Source: Puniceicoccaceae bacterium
GTDB lineage: Bacteria > Verrucomicrobiota > Verrucomicrobiia > Opitutales > Opitutaceae
Length of the DNA stretch: 64,000 nt
Direction of reading: 5' to 3'
Assembly (NCBI GenBank): GCA_007695295.1
Contig: REEB01000132.1
Span: forward strand, 1 to 64,000
The position numbers and the translations under genes were made by a program. This document shows positions 36,754 to 45,089 of the stretch, in pieces (the stretch's first letter is position 1; each line of letters opens with the position of its first letter). The notes beneath the pieces are model-generated. The model did not search any database, was not told the origin of the DNA, and saw nothing but the letters and a program-made list of their open reading frames with translations.

Positions 36754-38081
36754 GGATCGAGGCGGATTCGAAAGAAGCCGGTGGGGTTTGGCAATGCCGA
36801 CAGATCCAGCACCAGCCGGACTTCAGCGGTGGTGAAGACGCCATGGGGGCCGGCCAGCGGGGTTTCCTCCATGGCGGCGACCGCGGCATGGGCGGTGGCG
36901 AAGGGAGCGCCCGCCTCGCTGGTCGCGAGGGCGGTCCATTCTCCGGGGAGGGCGGCGTGCTCGAGGGTGATGTGCAGGTCGGCGGCCCGGAGGTCGCGGC
37001 GCCAGCGGAGATGAAGCAAGCCGTCGTCGCCGGCAGCCAGGCGCAGCAGCGGTCCGGGGGCGGTTTCACGGGCGCCCAGGCCGGTGGCATAGCGGAACAG
37101 ATTGGGCCAGCCGGCGGCCCCGGAATCGTGGTCCGGGGAGGCTTCCGGTCCGCTGAGGTTTTCCCGGCTCACCCAGTGCGCGTAGGTGAGGTCTTGGTGG
37201 ATGGCGCCGACCGCATCGAGATCGAAACCGCCCGAGCCAAAGGTGGGCCAGGCATCATGGATGGGGCGGCCCGCGGCATCGGTGAACGACCCATCACCGG
37301 GGATGTCGACGAGGCGAAGGTATAGGATGGCGGAGAGGTCGACCGTGCCGTCGAGGACCAGCGGGTGATCCTCAAGGGCGGCGAGATCAAAGGGCGTACC
37401 CCAGCTTTGGCCGTAGGCGTTGGCATGTTTTCCGGCGAGATTGTAGACGGCGGTCGGGTCGATGCCGCCGAATGGTCCGACCGCTTCCGGTGTGAGGCTG
37501 GTGGCAGGGAAACGGGCGAAGGCGGCCCCGTCGCTGGAGACTTCGACAAAAGCCAGTTCCGCGAAAAAACCGGTTGTGCCACTGACGGGATCATCCTGCC
37601 GGAAGCCGTTTTCAAAGACGACAAAATCCGGCCCCGGGCCATCGCGGATCGGCCGGTCGAAGCGCAGGGTGATCGATCCGGGTGGAGTGCCGGCGGCGAT
37701 TTGGGCGGCGGAGAGGTCGCCGAGGGAGACGAGGGTGAGGTTGTCGGCGGCGACCGGCCCAAGGGCGTGAGCCGGTTGCGCCCACATGGCGGCGACCCCA
37801 GGCGCGGGCGCGTATGCCACCACTTCGGCGGCCCAGCCGGCGAAGGCGGGGTTGTGGTAATTTCCCGGATTTTCTGCAATCCCGAAAGCTGGCAGGATCA
37901 GCCGGGCGGCGCCATCCCCGTGCGGGCCGACAAAACCCGGCACGGGGGGATCGTGGGGATTGGTGGGATCGTCCTGAGCTTTTGAGTACGGCCCTCCCAT
38001 CGGGTTCGCAGCGCAGGGAGCGCCGATGCCAAGCAGGAGCAGGGCGGCGCAGGCGGATCGGAATGGTGCCGTGGTTTTCAT
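36750..38081 (-). CDS. Secreted surface protein of a cobalamin-uptake-associated type
   Basis: A 443-residue protein with a signal peptide ([18 protein letters not shown]). Residues about 60-280 form a jelly-roll-like domain: VVAYAPAPG, a VSLGD segment, [11 protein letters not shown] and [11 protein letters not shown]. This pattern recalls secreted proteins often found beside cobalamin transporters in Myxococcota and Planctomycetota. The last 100 residues are a separate beta domain ([19 protein letters not shown]) like those at the ends of verrucomicrobial surface proteins. No PEP-CTERM sorting signal is seen. Coupled by ATGA to the pseudopilin-like gene. Confidence 0.65.
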   Translation of the reverse strand: MKTTAPFRSACAALLLLGIGAPCAANPMGGPYSKAQDDPTNPHDPPVPGFVGPHGDGAARLILPAFGIAENPGNYHNPAFAGWAAEVVAYAPAPGVAAMWAQPAHALGPVAADNLTLVSLGDLSAAQIAAGTPPGSITLRFDRPIRDGPGPDFVVFENGFRQDDPVSGTTGFFAELAFVEVSSDGAAFARFPATSLTPEAVGPFGGIDPTAVYNLAGKHANAYGQSWGTPFDLAALEDHPLVLDGTVDLSAILYLRLVDIPGDGSFTDAAGRPIHDAWPTFGSGGFDLDAVGAIHQDLTYAHWVSRENLSGPEASPDHDSGAAGWPNLFRYATGLGARETAPGPLLRLAAGDDGLLHLRWRRDLRAADLHITLEHAALPGEWTALATSEAGAPFATAHAAVAAMEETPLAGPHGVFTTAEVRLVLDLSALPNPTGFFRIRLDP

Positions 38082-38100
38082 CGGGTGCCGGTGAAGCGGC

Positions 38101-38910
38101 TCAGCAACGGCGACGGAGCAGGAGGGCGGCGACCAGGGCGAGACCGGCGAGGAGGGAGGAGGTGGCGGCGGGTTCGGGGACAAGGGCGAGATTGTCGAGG
38201 GCGAAGTAGGCGGGCGTGTTCATCCCGAAAGCGCCCACATCACTCGATTCGAGCGCGAAGACGATGGAAGCGACGCCGCTTCCGAGCGGCGTGAGGTCCA
38301 CCGGCAGCCAAGAGGCGACGATGGTGTTGAGATTGTTGTCGGCGGGACGGAAGTCGGCCAAGTGAACCACCACGGCCTGGCCCGTGGGAGATCCCCCGGC
38401 ATTGCGGCCGCTGATGGTGAGGCGGAAAAAGTCCGGATCATTGCCGTCCGGTCCCCCGAAGGCCTTGGAGAAGGCGGATCCGTTGAGCATGTCGAGGGCG
38501 GCAAAGGTGGTGTTGGTGATCCGCACGGAGAGGGGGCGGTCGAGGCCGGCGGGAAGGACGATTTCCGGAGCGCCGAAGCCGACCGCGAAGCTGCCATCCG
38601 GATCGGCCGGGCCAAAGGCACTGCTGCCGCCGCCGGCAAAGCTACTGTACTGGTTGCCAAAGCCCGGCGTGGTCGTGTCTCCGAGCCGGGAAAGCGCCCA
38701 GCCTTCCCAAGTGGTGAATCCGCCGCCCCAGTCGGTGAAGCTGTTCGGAAAAACGACGCCGCCGAAGGTAAATCCGCCGGCGCCATCGGCGCCGTTGTCG
38801 AAGCCGGCGGGCGGAAGGGTGGCGTCCTCGAAGTCGATCAAGACCGAAGCAGCCGAGGAAATGGAGAGTCCTAGAAGGAGAGTGGCAAAGGAGGATATGA
38901 GAGATTTCAC
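38101..38910 (-). CDS. DUF4465-like PEP-CTERM exported protein
   Basis: A 269-residue secreted protein. It has a signal peptide ([19 protein letters not shown]), a DUF4465-like beta domain beginning [12 protein letters not shown], with WEGWALSR and SFAVGFG typical of that family, and a C-terminal sorting signal. The sorting signal is [26 protein letters not shown], given here as PEP then a hydrophobic helix then RRR. DUF4465 proteins accompany cobalamin receptors in Bacteroidetes. The start is GTG. First gene of the six-gene operon, 19 bases before the surface-protein gene. Confidence 0.75.
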   Translation of the reverse strand: MKSLISSFATLLLGLSISSAASVLIDFEDATLPPAGFDNGADGAGGFTFGGVVFPNSFTDWGGGFTTWEGWALSRLGDTTTPGFGNQYSSFAGGGSSAFGPADPDGSFAVGFGAPEIVLPAGLDRPLSVRITNTTFAALDMLNGSAFSKAFGGPDGNDPDFFRLTISGRNAGGSPTGQAVVVHLADFRPADNNLNTIVASWLPVDLTPLGSGVASIVFALESSDVGAFGMNTPAYFALDNLALVPEPAATSSLLAGLALVAALLLRRRC

Positions 38911-39074
38911 ACCTGCATGTCAGCAGAATTGATTCGCTCGGATCAATAAGAAACGATGCATGGTCCGGAAATAAACCGCTGGTGGGGCTGGCGACCGGTT
39001 GGGCTGGAGGCGTTGCCGGACGGCCCCGGTGCTTCAGAAACGTGGAGAGGAGGTGCGAGGGACCGTCTCAGCGG

Positions 39075-39356
39075 TCACTCGTTAACAACCTCGTCTGGTT
39101 CGGGGGGCAATTGGAAGCGTCCGGCAACGACCCCTGGGACCGTAATGTCTTCATCCAAATCCTCCCAGCGCAGGGCGAAATCGTTCACTTCAATCTGGAC
39201 TTTCGCCAAGAGATCATCCGGTGCCTCCTTCAGGCGCCTGAATCGACTCGCCGGAAAACCAAAGATTCTCTGGTCGGCAAGCCTCAAGTAGACGATTCGA
39301 TTCTCGACCCAAGCCTTTACGGCCAGGGGCTCACCGCTGACGGTCTCGGTACTCAT
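39075..39356 (-). CDS. DUF2442 domain-containing protein
   Basis: A 93-residue protein with the family pattern VENRIVYLRLADQRIFGFPASRF near residue 18 and the acidic WEDLDEDITVPGVV end. DUF2442 proteins commonly pair with DUF4160 proteins, a partnership suspected to be toxin-antitoxin-like but unproven. Its start lies inside the 3' end of the upstream DUF4160 remnant, so the two reading frames overlapped before the partner decayed. Confidence 0.88.
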   Translation of the reverse strand: MSTETVSGEPLAVKAWVENRIVYLRLADQRIFGFPASRFRRLKEAPDDLLAKVQIEVNDFALRWEDLDEDITVPGVVAGRFQLPPEPDEVVNE

Positions 39357-39573
39357 GATACTTGTTAATAAAAAGCTCTTTATGTTCGTGAATCTATCGT
39401 TCGATCTCGTTCAAACGGTGAACTGGAATTCCTCTATTCCCGGCTCAATTTACCGGACTCAGCCAGAATTTGCAATCCTGACCCTCGAAGCGTACATGGA
39501 TGTGGGCGGGTTCATTCCCCTCGTCTGAAAAGAAGTGAAAACGATAGGGACCAACTCGTAGAACGGTGGGCAT
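39331..39573 (-). pseudogene. DUF4160 gene interrupted by two in-frame stops
   Basis: The frame from the ATG at 39573 gives MPTVLRVGPYRFHFFSDEG, EPAHIHVRFEG and KFWLSPVN, a typical DUF4160 start, then hits TGA at 39447-39445. The same frame continues as AGNRGIPVHRLNEIER, a TAG at 39396-39394, then IHEHKELFINKYHEYRDRQR and a natural stop at 39333-39331. The downstream residues are classic for the family, so about 80 codons survive without frameshift. Only a 42-residue product can be made unless both stops are read through. Confidence 0.88.
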
Positions 39574-39587
39574 TGAAGCTTCTAATC

Positions 39588-40136
39588 TTATCTCCCCGAA
39601 TCGACCATGGACCGCATCTGGTGGGCCATGGCTTCGAGGTCGGCCTTCATGAGCAGGCCCCAGCGCCCGGGGGACCACTGCCGCAGGGAGACCACCTCCA
39701 TGGCAGCAATCCTGTTATCCTCCATTTTGACATGGGTGCGGGCAACCACATGGACGACATCCTCCCCTTCGGCAACGGTGCCGAGAATCTCGACTCGGTC
39801 GAAGCTCACCCCGCTTTCGCTGTAGGCATGGTTCATGACGGTTCCGAGGAAAGCGGCGAAAAACGCCCGGTCATCGAGGGCGCGAACCGACTTCGGGGTG
39901 GCCCCCGGTCCGAAAAACTGGGGCAGCAGCTCCCGCGCCTGCTCTTCCGGTGACTCGGTCAGGAAGAAGAGGAGCAGCCGCATCTCATGCAGGGCCTTGG
40001 GGTCGAAGAGATCAGCGGCCTCCTTCCACTTGCCGTCCTTGAGGGCGGCGAAGTAGTTGCGGGCGACGGTTTCCGGGGAGGCGAAAGCGGAAGCTGCCAG
40101 GACCAGGAGACCCAAACAGACGAGGATCGATTTCAT
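39588..40136 (-). CDS. Secreted protein of unknown function, NTF2-like
   Basis: A 182-residue protein with a signal peptide (SILVCLGLLVLAASAFA). The mature part starts with ETVARNYFAALKDGKWKEAADLFDPKAL, shown here by its ends ETVARNYFAAL and AADLFDP, as in NTF2/SnoaL-like or DUF3887 domains. It ends with a strand pair around VVHVVARTHVKM. No catalytic role can be assigned. Confidence 0.65.
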   Translation of the reverse strand: MKSILVCLGLLVLAASAFASPETVARNYFAALKDGKWKEAADLFDPKALHEMRLLLFFLTESPEEQARELLPQFFGPGATPKSVRALDDRAFFAAFLGTVMNHAYSESGVSFDRVEILGTVAEGEDVVHVVARTHVKMEDNRIAAMEVVSLRQWSPGRWGLLMKADLEAMAHQMRSMVDSGR

Positions 40137-40235
40137 AAGCGCGAAATCTCGACAAAGATAACCCGCGGGTCGAGGCGGGAGTGGCGAACCGCCAAGGAGT
40201 TGGGGCCGGACAACACTGGCGACGACAGGGAAGAG

Positions 40236-40778
40236 TCAGGAAGCGTCGGCCGGGCGGACCTCGACCAGCTTGATATCGAAGAGGAGGGCGGCGCGGGAAG
40301 GAATGAGCGGGGGGCGTCCGACGGCTCCGTAGCCGAGGCGGAAGGGCAGGATGAGTTTGCGGCGCTCGCCTGGATGCATCTCGGCGACGGCTTTGTCCCA
40401 GCCCGGGATGACCTGCCCGGCGCCGAGGCGGAATGTATAGGGATCAGCGTGGTCGAGATTGGACTCGAAGACGGTGCCGTCGAGGAGGCGTCCGGTGTAG
40501 CGGATGGCGACGATGTTGCCGAGGATGGGGGGCCGGCCTTCTCCCGGCTCGAGGATGGAATACCGGTAGCCGGCGGTATGGACGAGGGTTTCGGGGAAGA
40601 GTTCGGCAAGGCGTTCGCGCTCGACGAGGCGGTTGGGCGAGGAATTGAACGCGGGGGTGCCGGGCTCCGGGCGGACCGACTCCATGCGGTGCATGGCGCG
40701 CTGGGAGAGACTGGCGGCGAAGATGAGGAGGGCGAGAACGGCCCCGGCGACGAGAGCGGGTAAAACACTGCGGATCAT
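40236..40778 (-). CDS. FKBP-type peptidyl-prolyl cis-trans isomerase
   Basis: A 180-residue protein: an N-terminal membrane anchor or signal (VLPALVAGAVLALLIFAASL), then one FKBP domain. Active-site residues appear in VAIRYTGRLLDGTVFESN, FRLGAGQVIPGWDKAVAEM, RRKLILPFRLGYGAVG and PLIPSRAALLFDIKLVEV. It assists folding of exported proteins. The ATG at 40778 is preferred; a longer frame reaches 41051 but overlaps the divergent gene. Confidence 0.94.
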   Translation of the reverse strand: MIRSVLPALVAGAVLALLIFAASLSQRAMHRMESVRPEPGTPAFNSSPNRLVERERLAELFPETLVHTAGYRYSILEPGEGRPPILGNIVAIRYTGRLLDGTVFESNLDHADPYTFRLGAGQVIPGWDKAVAEMHPGERRKLILPFRLGYGAVGRPPLIPSRAALLFDIKLVEVRPADAS

Positions 40779-40817
40779 GATGGATTTGGCTTTGAATGAA
40801 GACCGGAGTCGAGCAGC

Positions 40818-41489
40818 TTGCAACCGGTGAATTCCTCCCTCGTCGCCTCTGTCGAACTGGTGCCGCACCCAAGGGCACGTCACTTCATCCTCCGGGTGGT
40901 GCCGGGGGGAAAAGTCCGGCTGACGGTGCCGCGCTGGGGATCCCGGCGGGCGGCGCTGCATTTTCTCCAGCGGCATGAAGACTGGGTGCGGCGGCAATTG
41001 GAGGAGCGCAGGCGCCGTGGGGCGGCCACCCGCTGGCGGGCGGGAACGCAAATCTGGTTTCGCGGGGAGCGTCGGGTCTTGGAGGGGGGGCGACTGGAGG
41101 AGGAGATCCGGCTGGGGACATTTCGGATTCCACTCGGGGAGGAGGACACGCGGACGGCGGTGGAAAACTTTCTCAAGGCATTGGCGCGCAAGGAATTGCC
41201 AGCACGGGTGGCGGAATTGGCGGAGCGGGTCGGGTGCCGGCCGAAGCGGGTGGTGGTGAGGGACCAGCGCACCCGCTGGGGATCCTACTCGGCCGCGGGC
41301 ACGCTATCACTGAACTGGCGACTGGTGCAGGCCCCTTGGCAGGTGCGGGATTACATCATTTACCACGAGTTGATGCATGCCCGGGAATGGAATCACTCCA
41401 AGCGCTTCTGGAAGCTGGTGGAGTCGGTCTGTCCCCGCTACCGGGAGCACGAGGCGTGGCTGAGGCTGCACGGCCGGGATCTCTGGTAA
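40818..41489 (+). CDS. YgjP/SprT-like M48-type metallopeptidase (DUF45)
   Basis: A 223-residue protein of the YgjP family. The C-terminal catalytic region has RWGSYSAAGTLSLNWRLVQAP, shortened here to RWGS and LNWRL, then YIIYHELMHAREWNHSKRFW, giving the zinc motif HELMH and a third ligand further on. The substrate is unknown. The TTG at 40818 has GGAG 9 bases upstream; a GTG at 40827 is the alternative. Divergent from the FKBP gene. Confidence 0.88.
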   Translation: MQPVNSSLVASVELVPHPRARHFILRVVPGGKVRLTVPRWGSRRAALHFLQRHEDWVRRQLEERRRRGAATRWRAGTQIWFRGERRVLEGGRLEEEIRLGTFRIPLGEEDTRTAVENFLKALARKELPARVAELAERVGCRPKRVVVRDQRTRWGSYSAAGTLSLNWRLVQAPWQVRDYIIYHELMHAREWNHSKRFWKLVESVCPRYREHEAWLRLHGRDLW

Positions 41490-41535
41490 GGGAGGGACTC
41501 CCGCACTGACGGGGAAAAGAGATGCCGGCCCGGGA

Positions 41536-42078
41536 TCAGTTGTGTGTTCCTGGCGGCTGGGCTTGGTCGCGGGACTGGAAGAGTTTCACGACCCCGAGGA
41601 CGCCGAGCATGAAGCCTGCGATGGCCACGGCCATGGAGAAGAGTCCGGAGAAAATGATGGGCGTGATGCGGCCGGCGCCGGGCGCGGGGCCGACGGCGAG
41701 GTCAAGCGGCCCGCCCTCGATGGCGACGAGCAGTTGGTGGCTCCCGGCGGTGTGAAGCTCGAGAATGGCGATGCTGTGGTAGAGGGTTGCATCGATCCGC
41801 AGGGTCATGCCAGCGTCGAGGATCACCGAAGGGGCGGGGCGGGTGGATTCAGGCCCTTCAAGCTGGATGCCGGGGGGATGCTCGGGGAGGGGTGTGGAGG
41901 CGGGCCGCCAGAGCACGTGGCGGGAAGGAGCCTCGGTGCGGATCTCAATGGTCTCACCGGTGAGAAACTCCTGCTCAATGCCGGCCTGAAGTTGCGGAAT
42001 GATGAGCAGGAGAGGGAGGATGAGAACGCCGATGAAAAAGAGAAGACCGCCGGCGAAGAGAATGAGCAGACCGATCAT
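41536..42078 (-). CDS. Hypothetical membrane protein with two spans
   Basis: A 180-residue protein. Hydrophobic segments at about 3-28 (GLLILFAGGLLFFIGVLIL) and 135-160 (IIFSGLFSMAVAIAGFMLG) flank a beta-rich domain of about 100 residues, probably periplasmic. I recognise no family. A second minus-strand gene lies 60 bp upstream. Confidence 0.65.
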   Translation of the reverse strand: MIGLLILFAGGLLFFIGVLILPLLLIIPQLQAGIEQEFLTGETIEIRTEAPSRHVLWRPASTPLPEHPPGIQLEGPESTRPAPSVILDAGMTLRIDATLYHSIAILELHTAGSHQLLVAIEGGPLDLAVGPAPGAGRITPIIFSGLFSMAVAIAGFMLGVLGVVKLFQSRDQAQPPGTHN

Positions 42079-42138
42079 GGCAGCAAAAACGGCGGGCGCG
42101 GAGCCCGCCGGTTAAAGAGTGGAATCGCAGGACCGTGC

Positions 42139-42831
42139 TTACTCCTGGGGCGGCAGCGGTGTAGGCTGGGGCGGAGCGGAGGCGGCGGCCAACCGGTCCA
42201 GAATGTAATGGTTGCCACGACGAAAATCCGAGGGGAAGATGAAGCGGGTCACGCGGACGCGCTCCTCGGGTGAGGCGGCGGCGGGGGCGAAGGCTTCCCG
42301 GCGTCGCTCGCGCTCTTGGGCGGCGAGGCGGGCGGCCTCGCGGCGGATTTCCTCCTGGCGATCACGTTCGGCTTCCTCGAAAGCGCGATGAGCGGCCTCG
42401 AGGCGGGCCTGGAGTTCGGCGGCGCGGCGCTCGCCTTCTTCCTGGCGCTGGGCGGCTTCGGTGCGGATTCTTTCGGCCTCCTGGCGGGCCCGCTCGAGTT
42501 CGGCGGCGGCCTCACGGGCACGGGCTTCGGCCTCGCGGCGCTCGCGCTGGATGCGTTCGTTTTCGGCTTGGATGCGGGCGAGGCGGGCGGCTTCACGCTC
42601 AGCCTCCTCGCGGGCGCGTTCCTCGGCCAGGCGGCGGGCTTCTTCCTGTTGGCGGGCAAGGCGCTCGGCTTCGGCAGCGGCTTGCTCCTTGGCGGCGAGT
42701 TCCTCCTGGAGGGCGGAGACCCGGGCGGCCTCAGCCTCCCTGGCTTCGCGGGCTTCCCGGACCTGAAAGAAGAGAAATCCGGAAAGAATCAGTGCGAGGA
42801 CGATGACGATGGCAACTATAGCTTTGGACAT
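42139..42831 (-). CDS. TolA-shaped coiled-coil protein with one N-terminal span
   Basis: A 230-residue protein. Residues about 4-23 (AIVAIVIVLALILSGFLFF) form a membrane span, and residues about 25-185 are an uninterrupted Glu/Arg/Ala helix with heptad-like spacing. A short C-terminal segment (TRFIFPSDFRRGNHYILDRLAAAS) and a Pro tail follow. The shape is that of TolA, but no tolQ, tolR, tolB or pal lies nearby and the C-terminal domain is too short, so it is not called tolA. Confidence 0.7.
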   Translation of the reverse strand: MSKAIVAIVIVLALILSGFLFFQVREAREAREAEAARVSALQEELAAKEQAAAEAERLARQQEEARRLAEERAREEAEREAARLARIQAENERIQRERREAEARAREAAAELERARQEAERIRTEAAQRQEEGERRAAELQARLEAAHRAFEEAERDRQEEIRREAARLAAQERERRREAFAPAAASPEERVRVTRFIFPSDFRRGNHYILDRLAAASAPPQPTPLPPQE

Positions 42832-42992
42832 GGGGGGATCAGGCTAGGGTGAGCAATAATCAGGATGAGAAGACCATCCCGGTAGCAAAGACCATCGGCA
42901 GGAGTGCCGGGTTCCTTTGCCGGGAAGGAGGGGTTTTTTGCCGACTGGCGTCAAGGCTGGGCGAAGGGGAGCCGGTTGTCAGGCTTTTTTCA

Positions 42993-45089
42993 CTACCCAT
43001 CCTCGCGGAGGGCGGCGGGGTCGAGCCGCAGTTCATGGCAGGCCTGGATGAAGCTGGAGGCGGACCAGGCCTGGTAGGCCTTGCCCATGGGGCGACCGGT
43101 CGTTCCATGGGCCCATTCATTGAACTCCCACTGGTGGGATTTGCCGAGTTGGTTGAGCTCGGCGACGCGGACCAGTTCTTGGTGGGCAATGTCCCGCAGC
43201 CCGAGACGGTGAATGAAGCGCACCCACATCGCTCCGATGAATGGCCAGATGCCGCCGTTGTGGTAGTGGTTGGGCAAATTGAGGAGATTGACGGTGTAGT
43301 AGCTCCGCCAATCGGGGTCGCCTCCGGTGACGATCGGGTAGAGGTTGGCCACGGGGTAGGGCTGGTTCACGCCCACTCCCCACATGAAACGGAAAGCCGT
43401 TTTGGCCCGCTCGAGGTCGAGGACATTGAAGAGGAAAGCAAGGATGTTACCGAAGACATCGCAGCGCCAGTTGAAACTGAAGGGGGTGACTTCGGCGAGT
43501 AGGTAGTGGGTGTCCCCGAGGGAGGTCTGCTGATCGGCGAAGCTGTAGAGGGAGCCTTCCACGGGCACGGCGGTGGAGGGCCAGAATTTACGCAGGATGG
43601 CGGACTTGATCGTCTGCGCCCAGCGGAGGTAGTCGGCGGCCTTGGAGTAGTCGCCGAGGAGCTCGATCATGCGTCCGTAGGCGATGTTGGCACGGTACCA
43701 GAGGACCTCGTCATAGAGGACATTGTAACTGCGGCCGAAGAGGTCGGTCCAGTCGCCCGCTTCGGGGATTTCAAGGAGGGCGTCGTTGTTGCTGTCGTGG
43801 GCGGCGAGCCAGTCCATGGCGCGCTGGAGGCGGTCCTCGTAGTGGGTGAGAAATTCGAGGTCGCCGGTGGCATGGATGAACTCGTAAAAGGCGATGATGA
43901 GCCAGATGCCGCTGTCGATGGAAGCGATGCCGCCGACGCCGGAGTAGTCCGGGGTGTCGTTGTCGATGCGGACATTGGCGGGGATCTGGCCGTTGGGCGA
44001 GATGTGGCGGAGGAGGGTTTCGAGGGTGCGGCGTTGGCAGGCGCGAATTTCGGGATCCTTGATGCCGAGGGTGCCGATGAGGGTGATGGCGCCGTCGCGC
44101 CCCCAGACAGAGCGGTAGTTGACGTCGGTGCCGGTGACCTCGTTGTCGTTGAGCGAGCAGGCGGAAAAGCCAAGGGGGGTGAGGTTGCGGCGGATGGCGC
44201 CAAGGGCTTCGTCGTAGGCCTTGGAGATGAAGGCACGCTGGTCGGGGCTGAGTTCGTGGAGCTCCTCGGCGTCGAAGAGCATGGCGATCTCCGGCTCGAG
44301 CCCCGCTTTTTCCGCCCCGGAATCCGGTTCGTAAACGGGAATGCCCTTGAGGACGTCGAAGTGGCGAAGACCGTCGAGGACGCCGTCGGCACAGGTGCCG
44401 TCGGCCGTGTAAGCGTCAAGCTCGACGGTGGCCTCGAAAAGCTCGGGCTGGGCGTTTTCGACAATGATGCGTTTGACGCCCTCGATCCGGAACATGGAGC
44501 TGTCGTTGCCGCTGTCGCCGGCAACAATGACTTGGGAAGGTTTCAGCTTGAGGTGGTCGATGAGCCACTTGAGGGCGTTGCCCTTGTCGGCCCAGCGGGG
44601 GAGGATATCAAGGTCGCGGGCGCTGGAGTAGATGAGATTGATGTCGAGTCCGGCCCGCTCGAGCTCGGCGCGGAGCCGGTTGATCTGCTCGGCGGAGGCG
44701 TCGTAGAAGTACCAGCTTGATTTGAAGGCGTTTTGAAACTCGGAGGCCTGTTTTTCGACGTTGGGGTAATGGGAGAGGATCTCTTCGATCTTGGCCAGAT
44801 CCCAGCCTTGGACGCGGTTGCGGGTGAAGGCTTCGAGCGGGCGCTTTTCGCGGCAGTCGTAGATGCTGGTGCCGACTCCACAGACGAAGAAGTCCGGCTC
44901 CGGCAGGCGTATTTTCCGGATGAAGCGGCGGGTGTCATTGAGGAGCCGGCCGGTGTTGTAGCAGAGGAGGGGGGCGCGGCTCTTTTTGGCGGCGCGGAGC
45001 CGTTCCCAGGTATCGCGAAAGGCGAGGGTGGCATCCGCCTTGCCGGCGAGGGTGCCATCGAGGTCGGACGAGAGCAGTTTAATCTGCAT
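42993..45089 (-). CDS. HAD-IIB sucrose-phosphate phosphatase-like domain fused to a GH100-like hydrolase domain
   Basis: A 698-residue two-domain enzyme. Residues 1-250 are a Cof-type HAD phosphatase like sucrose-6-phosphate phosphatase: nucleophile motif DLDGT (Asp9, Asp11) and metal motif GDSGNDSSM. Residues about 290-690 are an (alpha/alpha)6 hydrolase. VWGRDGA (Trp329, Arg331, Asp332), NGQIPANVRID and SIDSGIWLIIAFYEF recall neutral/alkaline invertases of GH100 more than amylo-1,6-glucosidases. It overlaps the upstream glycosyltransferase by 11 bp. The likely reading is dephosphorylation of a disaccharide phosphate by domain 1 and cleavage of a related disaccharide by domain 2; the second step is inference. 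Confidence 0.85.
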   Translation of the reverse strand: MQIKLLSSDLDGTLAGKADATLAFRDTWERLRAAKKSRAPLLCYNTGRLLNDTRRFIRKIRLPEPDFFVCGVGTSIYDCREKRPLEAFTRNRVQGWDLAKIEEILSHYPNVEKQASEFQNAFKSSWYFYDASAEQINRLRAELERAGLDINLIYSSARDLDILPRWADKGNALKWLIDHLKLKPSQVIVAGDSGNDSSMFRIEGVKRIIVENAQPELFEATVELDAYTADGTCADGVLDGLRHFDVLKGIPVYEPDSGAEKAGLEPEIAMLFDAEELHELSPDQRAFISKAYDEALGAIRRNLTPLGFSACSLNDNEVTGTDVNYRSVWGRDGAITLIGTLGIKDPEIRACQRRTLETLLRHISPNGQIPANVRIDNDTPDYSGVGGIASIDSGIWLIIAFYEFIHATGDLEFLTHYEDRLQRAMDWLAAHDSNNDALLEIPEAGDWTDLFGRSYNVLYDEVLWYRANIAYGRMIELLGDYSKAADYLRWAQTIKSAILRKFWPSTAVPVEGSLYSFADQQTSLGDTHYLLAEVTPFSFNWRCDVFGNILAFLFNVLDLERAKTAFRFMWGVGVNQPYPVANLYPIVTGGDPDWRSYYTVNLLNLPNHYHNGGIWPFIGAMWVRFIHRLGLRDIAHQELVRVAELNQLGKSHQWEFNEWAHGTTGRPMGKAYQAWSASSFIQACHELRLDPAALREDG

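Noticed and set aside
38911-39074. Cobalamin riboswitch upstream of the importer operon
   Set aside because: Read on the minus strand, the leader has GC-rich runs but lacks the conserved AGGGAA, GCAACTG and B12-box cores in order. A diverged form cannot be fully excluded.
42139-42831. tolA
   Set aside because: The shape matches, but the C-terminal domain is too short and no tol or pal gene is adjacent.
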